Part shown: positions 15,158 to 20,255 of the stretch, piece by piece
Layout: the number at the start of each line of letters is the position of its first letter
How positions within the stretch are numbered: position 1 is the stretch's first letter
Assembly: GCA_021818075.1 (NCBI GenBank)
Contig: JAKAFD010000010.1
Span: 1-20,255, forward strand
DNA: 20,255 nucleotides
Direction of reading: 5' to 3'
DNA from: a bacterium
Lineage (GTDB): Bacteria; Patescibacteriota; Patescibacteriia; Patescibacteriales; Patescibacteriaceae
Notes under the pieces: model-generated
The model's database searches: none
Told to the model about the DNA's origin: nothing
What the model saw: the letters and a program-made list of their open reading frames with translations, nothing else
Program-made: the position numbers and the translations under genes

Positions 15158-16027
15158 TTATTTATTCAAAAAATTAAAATATGATTTTAAGCCTTCTTGC
15201 CAACTGGGCAGTTCTATGCCCAGAGCCTTGGCTTTGGTATTTTTTAAAACGGAAAACTTAGGGCGTTTCATGGCGCCGCTGGCGCCGCCTCTATCTACCG
15301 GTTTAACTTCCGTCTCAATGCCGGCTAATCTGAAAATGGTTTGCGTAAATTCAGCCCAGCTGCATTGGCCTTCGTTAACCAAATGATAAATACCCGGTTC
15401 GGCCCGGCTACCTAATAATTTTAAAGTAGCTTGGCTTAAGTCGCCGGCATAGGTTGGGCTGACAATTTGTTCCGAACTGACCTCTATTATATTTTTGCCC
15501 TTAGCTTCTTTAATAATATTTAAAACAAAATTACCTCCCTTGTCCGGACTGCCGGTAGCGCCGCCATAAAGGCCATTGGTTCTGATAATAAAAGTTCCTT
15601 CGGGATAAGCATTTACAGCCGCATACTCGCCGGCTAACTTGGAAATACCATAAATTTGTAAGGGTTTAGGACTGTCATTTTCTTCATAAGCAGAGCCTTT
15701 TTCTCCGTCGAAAACATAATCGGTGCTGTAAGTGACGAACTTAATTTGATGTTTTTTGCATAACCTGGCTATTTTATCCACAGCCACGAAATTAACCGCC
15801 ATAGCAGCCGCCGGTTCGGTTTCACATTTGGGCACCACATGAAAAGCCGAGGTATTAATTAAAATATCCGGTTGGCTGGCGATAATTTTTTCCTCAACTT
15901 GAGCTTCGTTAGTGACGTCTAATTCTGTCCTGTCAAAACTAATAATGGCAAAATTAAAAACCGAGGCGTCTTTAATTAGCTCGCCCCCCAACTGACCGGT
16001 TTTACCGATTAATAAAATTTTTTTCAT
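15158..16027 (-). CDS. rfbD: dTDP-4-dehydrorhamnose reductase-like SDR (NDP-sugar 4-ketoreductase)
   Basis: A 289-residue extended SDR that reduces the C4 keto group of an NDP-6-deoxysugar with NAD(P)H; in the classical pathway it makes dTDP-L-rhamnose. Visible motifs are KKILLIGKTGQLGGEL (2-17, GxxGxxG cofactor loop), LDVTN, YSTDYVFDGEKG (100-111), catalytic YGISK (126-130), RTNGLYG and SPTYAGDL. The start is set at ATG 16027, two bases after the RfbC stop; an upstream in-frame TTG at 16048 would overlap that gene and add seven unneeded residues. Family is clear. The actual nucleotide may be CDP rather than dTDP: no rfbA or rfbB is visible, while a CDP-glucose dehydratase is. Confidence 0.93.
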   Translation of the reverse strand: MKKILLIGKTGQLGGELIKDASVFNFAIISFDRTELDVTNEAQVEEKIIASQPDILINTSAFHVVPKCETEPAAAMAVNFVAVDKIARLCKKHQIKFVTYSTDYVFDGEKGSAYEENDSPKPLQIYGISKLAGEYAAVNAYPEGTFIIRTNGLYGGATGSPDKGGNFVLNIIKEAKGKNIIEVSSEQIVSPTYAGDLSQATLKLLGSRAEPGIYHLVNEGQCSWAEFTQTIFRLAGIETEVKPVDRGGASGAMKRPKFSVLKNTKAKALGIELPSWQEGLKSYFNFLNK

Positions 16028-16029
16028 GG

Positions 16030-16557
16030 CTACTTTATTAAGGGCCAAGCCTTGTCTTTATCCGACAAACTTGGGTTGGCTAATGGCCAATGGATATTAA
16101 AAAACGGGTCATCCCAGCGGACGCCCGAAGCGCGCTTCGGTGAATAAAATTCTGACATAAAATACTGAACTTCGCAATTATCGGTCAGGGTCTGAAAACC
16201 ATGAGCCAAACCCTTGGGTATTAAAAACATTTTTTTATTATCCTCGCTTAATTCTACGGCTACCCACTGACCGTAAGTCGGCGAATCCGGCCGCACATCA
16301 AGAGCTACATCATAAATCGTGCCGCGCAAACATTGGACAATTTTATCTTCAGCTCTAGGCGCTAGCTGAAAATGCATGCCCCTGACTGTATTTTTAGCCT
16401 TGGTCAGGGTCTGATTGGCTTGGACAATGTTGAATTCCAGACCGATTTTACCCAGTTCCTCCTGGCAAAAAGTCCGCATTAAATAACCCCTCTCGTCAAC
16501 TCTGGGCTCTCCTTCGATGATGTATAAACCTTTAATTTTAGCTTCTTTCATTTTCAT
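16030..16557 (-). CDS. rfbC: dTDP-4-dehydrorhamnose 3,5-epimerase-like cupin enzyme
   Basis: A 175-residue cupin epimerase that acts on an NDP-4-keto-6-deoxyhexose at C3 and/or C5. It carries VDERGYLMRTF (20-30), VRGMHFQ with the expected catalytic base His62, DVALDVRPDSPTYGQW (83-98), PKGLAHGFQTL (114-124), tyrosines 132 and 138 matching the two active-site tyrosines of RmlC, and LSDKD near the end. All key positions are kept, so it should be active. Length equals the family norm. It is the first minus-strand gene after the divergent interval and probably heads the long operon; no Shine-Dalgarno is visible before ATG 16557. The natural substrate may be a CDP-linked C-methylated ketosugar (inference from neighbours). 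Confidence 0.93.
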   Translation of the reverse strand: MKMKEAKIKGLYIIEGEPRVDERGYLMRTFCQEELGKIGLEFNIVQANQTLTKAKNTVRGMHFQLAPRAEDKIVQCLRGTIYDVALDVRPDSPTYGQWVAVELSEDNKKMFLIPKGLAHGFQTLTDNCEVQYFMSEFYSPKRASGVRWDDPFFNIHWPLANPSLSDKDKAWPLIK

Positions 16558-16558
16558 A

Positions 16559-16587
16559 TTGACAAATACTTAAAAATATACTAAATT
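16559..16587 (+). promoter_or_regulatory. Sigma70-type promoter of the YdcF-like gene
   Basis: A perfect -35 box TTGACA (16559-16564) is followed by a 17-base AT-rich spacer and TAAATT (16582-16587; four of six matches to TATAAT). A better hexamer, TATACT at 16577-16582, has too short a spacer. The start GTG lies about 40 bases downstream. On the opposite strand TATATT (16575-16580) could be a -10 for the leftward operon with a very short leader, but no matching -35 is seen. Confidence 0.55.
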
Positions 16588-16612
16588 TATGTAATTAATT
16601 TTATAAATTTAC

Positions 16613-16618
16613 AGGAGG
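16613..16618 (+). promoter_or_regulatory. Strong ribosome binding site (AGGAGG)
   Basis: A consensus Shine-Dalgarno AGGAGG sits 8 bases before the GTG at 16627 and decides that start. It stands out because almost every minus-strand gene in this locus lacks such a site. Confidence 0.85.
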
Positions 16619-16626
16619 AATCAACG

Positions 16627-17265
16627 GTGAGTAAGTTCTTTAAAACAATAGTGGAGGCTTTAGAACTACAAGCCAGAGTTTTAGCTGACACCGAACCGAC
16701 AGAAAAAATTGACGCTCTCTATATTTATGGTGAAACGGAAGATAATCAGCCATCTTCCTTTACGGTGGCAGCAGAGCTGGCAATAAAAGCGGGGTTAATC
16801 GCTTATCTTAGAACCGGAACATTAATAACGGGTAGAAAATTCGTATCTGATTACGACGATAAACTCGTTAAACTGGGCGTGCCCAAAGAAAAAATTATAT
16901 TTACTGATTTGCCCACCGGCTTAGCTCATACTCACACCGAAGCGATTGCCTTAGTGGAGTTGGCTAAAAAAATGAACTGGCAAACAATCTACATACTGGC
17001 GCCACCTCTTCACTTACTGCGGGCATTCGTGGAAACAGTCACGGCTATTCTTAACATCTATCCGGAGTTAAAAGTCTTTGGCAAAATGGGCAAACCCTTA
17101 GCTTGGACCGAGACTATTATCCATTCCCAGGACATCCTGACAGGGCGGCGCTGTGACCTGGTTCAGTCGGAAACGGAAAAGTTGGAACAATATTATGACC
17201 AGGGCGGCTTGTTAAACGCCCGACAAGTGCTTGACTATCTCAATCTTCGTGATCAAGATACTTGA
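16627..17265 (+). CDS. YdcF/DUF218-like protein (cytoplasmic), divergently transcribed
   Basis: A 212-residue protein starting at GTG 16627. The layout resembles the YdcF/DUF218 fold: an opening strand DALYIYGETED (29-39), a helix with TVAAELAIKAGL, LGVPKEKIIFTDLPTG (83-98), THTEAIALVELAKK (102-115) where the family has its T-x-E-N helix, and IYILAPPLHLLRAF (121-134), matching the family H-x-x-RA segment. No signal peptide or membrane helix is present, so it should be soluble. DUF218 proteins have been linked to SAM binding and cell-envelope traits, but the function is not settled. It is the only plus-strand gene here, with its own promoter, ribosome binding site and terminator, so it is probably not part of the glycan pathway. 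The family call is moderate. Confidence 0.65.
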   Translation: MSKFFKTIVEALELQARVLADTEPTEKIDALYIYGETEDNQPSSFTVAAELAIKAGLIAYLRTGTLITGRKFVSDYDDKLVKLGVPKEKIIFTDLPTGLAHTHTEAIALVELAKKMNWQTIYILAPPLHLLRAFVETVTAILNIYPELKVFGKMGKPLAWTETIIHSQDILTGRRCDLVQSETEKLEQYYDQGGLLNARQVLDYLNLRDQDT

Positions 17266-17267
17266 TC
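17251..17267. repeat. Short inverted repeat over the YdcF-like stop codon
   Basis: GATCAAG and CTTGATC are perfect 7-base inverted arms with a 3-base loop (ATA), covering the last codons and the TGA stop. It lies 8 bases before the terminator hairpin. It may add to mRNA 3' end structure or be chance. Confidence 0.5.
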
Positions 17268-17275
17268 AACTCTTG

Positions 17276-17315
17276 CCCATTGGAAAATTAATTTTCCAAT
17301 GGGTTTTTTATTTTT
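17276..17315 (+). terminator. Rho-independent terminator after the YdcF-like gene
   Basis: A perfect palindrome (arms CCCATTGGAAAATT and its complement, 17276-17303) is followed by TTTTTTATTTTT (17304-17315). It ends plus-strand transcription and reaches the stop codon of the convergent methyltransferase gene at 17314. On the minus strand the hairpin has no U-tract after it, so it would be weak there. Confidence 0.9.
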
Positions 17316-18534
17316 ACTCGTTAAAAATTTTTACTTCAGGAACGGGGATAATAAATTTTCCCCCATGCTTTTTGTACTCTGCTAATTCTGGCATATTGAT
17401 AATCTCATCGGCAATATTCCAACAAAGCACTAATAAATAATCCGGTTTGGTTTCGTAAATTTTATTCAAAGGATAAACCAATAAATGCGTGCCGGGAGTA
17501 TACAAGCCTTGTTTGGCTTCAGCTTTATCCACAATAAAATCAAGGTAGTTTTGATTAATGCCAAAATAATTCAGTAAAACATTACCTTTGGCCGGCGCGC
17601 TGTAAGCGGCTATGGTCCGACCTTCGCTTTTTAATTTAGCTAATAAGGCCATTAACTCGTTTTTTAGATTTTGGATTTCATCACTCATTTTTTGATAGGT
17701 GGTAATTTTGTCAAAGCCAGCTTGCACTTCCTGATTAATAAGAATCTTGACGTTATCACTAATAGCGAAGGCGCCTGGATGGGCAATAAAAATTTCCAAA
17801 GAACCGCCCTGCATCGGCGTTTGTTCCACATCATAAACCTCCAAACCGACGCTGTGCCATAAATTTCTTAGGGCTATCAGCGAGTAATAAAAAACGTGCT
17901 CGTGATAAATGGTGTCAAACTTTTTTTCCAGCAAACCCTTTAGATATGGGAATTCAAACACCGCCGTGCCGCCTGGTTTTAAAATCGTCTTAACACCTTT
18001 GGCAAAATCAACAATACTCGGCACATGAGCCAAAACATTGGCGCCAAAAATTAAATCGGCTTGTGTCCCCTCGGTTTGCAATTTTTGCGCTAATGCTAAA
18101 TTGAAAAATTCCGGCAATGTGGGAATGCCCTTGGCGTTGGCCACTTGGGCAATATTAGCAGCCGGATCAATGCCTAATATTTTAATGCCTAAATCTTTAA
18201 AGGCCTGCAGTTGAGCGCCGTCATTGCTGGCAATTTCCACTACTAAACTATCAGGGTTTAATTTAAATCTGGCAGCCAATTCATCGGCCAGACTGCGGCA
18301 ATGCTCCAGAAAAAGTTTGGAAGTTGAGGAAAAATAAATATAATCTCTAAATAGTTTCTCCGGCGGTACTGTCTCCATCAGCTGGACTAAGCAGCACTGC
18401 GGGCAAAAACCAACGCTTAAATCAAACTTGGCTTCGCTGGGTATTTGCTCTTTGGTTAAAAAAGAATTGACCAGCGGCATTTGGCCTAAGGAAAAAAATT
18501 TCATTATTGGAAAACCACACGATCGACAGTTCAT
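17314..18534 (-). CDS. NDP-sugar C-methyltransferase (TylC3/NovU/TcaB9 type)
   Basis: A 406-residue three-domain sugar C-methyltransferase that transfers a methyl from SAM to carbon (usually C3) of an NDP-4-keto-6-deoxysugar. The N-terminal zinc-binding domain has Cys3-x2-Cys6 and Cys44-x2-Cys47. The central SAM domain has VVEIASNDGAQL (98-109), ANVLAHVPSI (167-173) and the signature IYHEHVFYYS (209-218). The C-terminal domain has AAYSAPAKGNVLLNYFG (309-325). All family landmarks are present at full length. It is preceded by the Nudix terminator, so it needs its own promoter. Beside a CDP-glucose 4,6-dehydratase and RfbC/RfbD-like enzymes, it points to a 3-C-methyl branched 6-deoxysugar. Confidence 0.92.
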   Translation of the reverse strand: MNCRSCGFPIMKFFSLGQMPLVNSFLTKEQIPSEAKFDLSVGFCPQCCLVQLMETVPPEKLFRDYIYFSSTSKLFLEHCRSLADELAARFKLNPDSLVVEIASNDGAQLQAFKDLGIKILGIDPAANIAQVANAKGIPTLPEFFNLALAQKLQTEGTQADLIFGANVLAHVPSIVDFAKGVKTILKPGGTAVFEFPYLKGLLEKKFDTIYHEHVFYYSLIALRNLWHSVGLEVYDVEQTPMQGGSLEIFIAHPGAFAISDNVKILINQEVQAGFDKITTYQKMSDEIQNLKNELMALLAKLKSEGRTIAAYSAPAKGNVLLNYFGINQNYLDFIVDKAEAKQGLYTPGTHLLVYPLNKIYETKPDYLLVLCWNIADEIINMPELAEYKKHGGKFIIPVPEVKIFNE

Positions 18535-18571
18535 ATTTTTTAGAGTTTATTAAATCATTTACAGCAACTTT

Positions 18572-18600
18572 ATAATGGCAAATATTTCCCTAAAAATCAA
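18572..18600 (-). promoter_or_regulatory. Possible promoter of the sugar C-methyltransferase
   Basis: On the minus strand TTGATT (18595-18600) and CATTAT (18572-18577) are 17 bases apart, about 38 bases before the ATG at 18534. Both hexamers match the consensus only in part. A promoter is expected here because the Nudix terminator lies just upstream. The rest of the 145-base gap holds nothing else I recognise. Confidence 0.35.
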
Positions 18601-18618
18601 GCAAACTCGTAATTTTTT

Positions 18619-18658
18619 AAAAAAATACCCCGCTTCGCGCCTTGGCGTAAAACGGGGT
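18619..18658 (-). terminator. Rho-independent terminator after the Nudix-like gene
   Basis: Read on the minus strand, the 15-base arms at 18627-18641 and 18644-18658 pair almost fully: outer ACCCCG/CGGGGT, two G-U pairs, one A-C mismatch and a tight loop. A run of seven T follows one base later (18619-18625). It begins about 20 bases after the Nudix stop. Confidence 0.88.
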
Positions 18659-18679
18659 TACTTATTGCTTAGTTTGGGG

Positions 18680-19192
18680 TTATTTAGCCTGACGCTCCTT
18701 AAAAGCCTTCACTGCTGACGGGATGAGAATTATCTCGTGATGTTCCACCATTGGTTGTGGCAAATTATCAACCGAAAACCAATTATCAGATGGACTATTT
18801 AATTTGCAAAGATAAAGATGCGCAAAAAAGTGCCCCCTGGCTTCGTTTAAGTGATTATGAATCCCAATGAATTCCCGACTCTCCAACTTACTTTTAAATT
18901 CCCTTTCTTCAAGTCGAATGAAAGCGTCTGCTATTTCCTCGCCCGGCCTTAAAACGGTTCCGGGAGAATGCCACATTCCGGGATAGGCCTTATCTGTCTC
19001 TAATCGTCTGGTTAGAAAAACCTCTAAACCTTTATTGCTTTGGCGCAAAGCCAAGGCTTCAAACGCAACGTTTACGCTAACCGCGGCGATAGCATCAAAA
19101 AGTTCCGTCCCAAATGGTTTCTTGGGGTCGACACGCCTTAAAAGCTTTATCAAAGTCGCGCGCTCCTCCGGGCTTAAATTATACTCATTCAC
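18680..19192 (-). CDS. Nudix hydrolase-like protein with degenerate Nudix box
   Basis: A 170-residue Nudix-fold protein, starting at GTG 19192. The core has NVAFEALALR, LEVFLTRRLETDKAYPGMWHSPG (56-78) and a Nudix box region GTVLRPGEEIADAFIRLEEREF (78-99). Compared with GX5EX7REUXEEXGU, the first spacing is one residue longer, Arg93 is followed by Leu, and the metal-binding glutamates are shifted (Glu95, Glu96, Glu98), so activity may be altered. Later GHFFAHLYLCKL (119-130) is a typical core strand. It lies between the CDP-glucose dehydratase and the sugar C-methyltransferase but has its own promoter, ribosome binding site and terminator. It may be a housekeeping or sanitising enzyme rather than part of glycan assembly, although hydrolysis of an NDP-sugar is possible. 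Confidence 0.8.
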   Translation of the reverse strand: MNEYNLSPEERATLIKLLRRVDPKKPFGTELFDAIAAVSVNVAFEALALRQSNKGLEVFLTRRLETDKAYPGMWHSPGTVLRPGEEIADAFIRLEEREFKSKLESREFIGIHNHLNEARGHFFAHLYLCKLNSPSDNWFSVDNLPQPMVEHHEIILIPSAVKAFKERQAK

Positions 19193-19196
19193 TATA

Positions 19197-19203
19197 CCAC
19201 CCT
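19197..19203 (-). promoter_or_regulatory. Ribosome binding site of the Nudix-like gene
   Basis: The minus strand reads AGGGTGG four bases before GTG 19192 (AAGGG is 7 bases away). This supports the GTG start; the nearby ATG overlapping it is out of frame. Confidence 0.6.
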
Positions 19204-19246
19204 TTTATTAGTTTAAAATTTGAAATAACTAATTATAACTTATAAA

Positions 19247-19275
19247 AACATAATATAAACAATATTAAATGTCAA
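19247..19275 (-). promoter_or_regulatory. Probable promoter of the Nudix-like gene
   Basis: On the minus strand a perfect TTGACA (19270-19275) precedes, after 17 bases, TATGTT (19247-19252, four of six). A perfect TATAAT further down (19232-19237) could be a second -10 but lacks a good -35. The very AT-rich 95-base gap (19193-19287) holds no other recognisable element and no terminator for the upstream dehydratase. Confidence 0.5.
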
Positions 19276-19287
19276 GCACCGCTATAT

Positions 19288-20255
19288 TCAACTACTAAAA
19301 TATAATTTAATCTGTTTATTGGTAAAATTATTAATCAAAATATCATTGGCATAAAACTGACTATACCATTCAAAAGTTGCCGCTAAACCGTCTTCAAACC
19401 GCCACTTCGGCCGCCAGTTTAAAACATTACCGGCTTTATTGATGTCTAATTTAAGCAAATCGGCTTCGTGTTTATTGGCAGCATCTTCAATAATTTGATA
19501 GTTGCCTTGGCCTAAAATCCGCAAGCCGCTTTTAACTAATTCCTCAACGCAAACAAAACTTTCTTCATTAGGTCCAAAATTCCAAGCGCCGGACAATTCC
19601 CTATCGCCATTATAAAGCTTCTGACCGAGCATCAGGTAGCCGCGCAACGGTTCTAAGACATGCTGCCACGGTCTGACAGATTGAGGATGCCTGATTATAA
19701 CCGCTTCCCGGCGCTCAAAAATGGCCTTGACCATATCAGGAATCAATCTGTCTTTTCCCCAATCACCGCCGCCGATAACATTGCCGGCGCGAGCAACGGC
19801 CGCTAAAGTCCAGTGTCTTTGACCGAAATCATTAGGATTAAAAAACGATTTAATGTATGAGCTGGCCACTATATCAGCCGCCGCTTTACTGGCACTATAG
19901 GGATCATGACCGCCCAACGCGTCCACTTCCCGATAAGGATACAGCCATTCCCTATTCTCATAAACTTTATCGGTGGTGATGATAACCACCGATTTGACGC
20001 TATCGCTTTCCTTAACGGTCTGTAAAATATTAAGTGTTCCTAAAATATTAGTGGAGTGCGTGTTAAAAGGGTCATCATAACTATCTCTGACAATCGCCTG
20101 CGCTGCCAGATGAAAAACTATTTCCGGCTTCTCTGCTGCCATAACCTCCCTCACCTTGCTAATATTACGCAGGTCAAAAAAATAATTACCGGCAAGCTCT
20201 TTGTCCAGACTTAAGGCTGTAAATAAGTTTGGGTTGGTGTGCGGCGGCAAAGACG
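19288..20255 (-). CDS. rfbG: CDP-glucose 4,6-dehydratase (5' end cut by the window)
   Basis: Converts CDP-glucose to CDP-4-dehydro-6-deoxyglucose, the branch point for CDP-linked deoxysugars. The frame is open to the right edge, reading SLPPHTNPNLF, the segment after the first third of the cofactor domain, so the GxxGxxG loop lies outside the window; an in-frame TTG at 20250 is not a real start. Seen here are FHLAAQAIVRDSYDDP, ITTDKVYENREW, YREVDALGGHDPYSASKAAAD with the catalytic YxxxK, ARAGNVIGGGDWGKDRLIPD and RPWQHVLEPLRGYLML. These LGG-DPYS, GNVIGGGDW and RPWQHV motifs are specific for the CDP-glucose enzyme rather than RfbB. A glucose-1-phosphate cytidylyltransferase (rfbF) would be expected just to the right. 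Confidence 0.95.
   Translation of the reverse strand, partial: SLPPHTNPNLFTALSLDKELAGNYFFDLRNISKVREVMAAEKPEIVFHLAAQAIVRDSYDDPFNTHSTNILGTLNILQTVKESDSVKSVVIITTDKVYENREWLYPYREVDALGGHDPYSASKAAADIVASSYIKSFFNPNDFGQRHWTLAAVARAGNVIGGGDWGKDRLIPDMVKAIFERREAVIIRHPQSVRPWQHVLEPLRGYLMLGQKLYNGDRELSGAWNFGPNEESFVCVEELVKSGLRILGQGNYQIIEDAANKHEADLLKLDINKAGNVLNWRPKWRFEDGLAATFEWYSQFYANDILINNFTNKQIKLYFSS

Noticed and set aside
15158..16557. A complete dTDP-L-rhamnose pathway
   Set aside because: Only RfbC- and RfbD-like enzymes are present; no rfbA or rfbB is in the window and the dehydratase is the CDP-glucose type.
20248..20250. TTG at 20250 as the start of the CDP-glucose dehydratase
   Set aside because: The frame stays open to the window edge and the cofactor-binding N-terminus is missing, so the true start lies outside.
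1..20255. Alternative genetic code (UGA as glycine, as in Gracilibacteria/Absconditabacteria)
   Set aside because: TGA ends the YdcF-like and dehydratase genes at normal protein ends, the first followed closely by a terminator, and no in-frame TGA interrupts any conserved domain.
1..20255. tRNA, rRNA, CRISPR, insertion sequence or riboswitch
   Set aside because: Coding genes fill almost the whole window; the few short gaps contain only promoters and terminators, and no repeats or transposase motifs were seen.

Overview
This window is most of one large surface-glycan (O-antigen, capsule or S-layer glycan type) biosynthesis locus. The DNA is AT-rich, genes are packed with 1-25 base gaps or overlaps, and the proteins are rich in Lys, Asn and Ile. 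TGA appears to be an ordinary stop (ends of the genes at 17265 and 19288). Together these suggest a small-genome, AT-rich bacterium, perhaps a Patescibacteria/CPR lineage such as Parcubacteria or Falkowbacteria. The taxon is an inference from style; no marker gene is present.

Nineteen of the 20 protein genes lie on the minus strand, so transcription runs right to left. On the right are a CDP-glucose 4,6-dehydratase (cut by the window edge), a Nudix-like gene that is its own transcription unit, and a TylC3/NovU-type sugar C-methyltransferase. A YdcF/DUF218-like gene on the plus strand interrupts the locus and ends in a perfect hairpin terminator. From 16557 leftwards an apparently unbroken operon runs off the left edge. 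It holds RfbC-like 3,5-epimerase and RfbD-like 4-reductase, a SPASM-type radical SAM protein, then two FkbM methyltransferase / cobalamin-type radical SAM pairs. After these come a GT4, a CmcI-like methyltransferase, a GT2, a third FkbM methyltransferase, a second GT2, an HlpA-like nucleotide-diphospho-sugar transferase, two GT-B glycosyltransferases and a UDP-GlcNAc 2-epimerase (C-terminus cut off).

Working model (inference): CDP-glucose is dehydrated, C-methylated, epimerised and reduced to a branched 6-deoxysugar. The 2-epimerase supplies a ManNAc-type precursor. About six glycosyltransferases assemble the oligosaccharide, and an unusually large set of methyltransferases and radical SAM enzymes decorates it or its lipid carrier. 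The most distinctive part is the block at 8942-15156: two paralogous B12-domain radical SAM proteins with TPR-like tails, each directly preceded by an FkbM methyltransferase, plus a SPASM radical SAM protein with no peptide substrate gene nearby.

Nearly all operon genes start with ATG and lack a recognisable Shine-Dalgarno, apparently relying on stop-start coupling. The Nudix and YdcF genes differ: both start with GTG, have purine-rich ribosome binding sites, and have TTGACA promoters and terminators of their own. No tRNA, rRNA, CRISPR array, insertion sequence or non-coding stretch longer than about 150 bases was seen.
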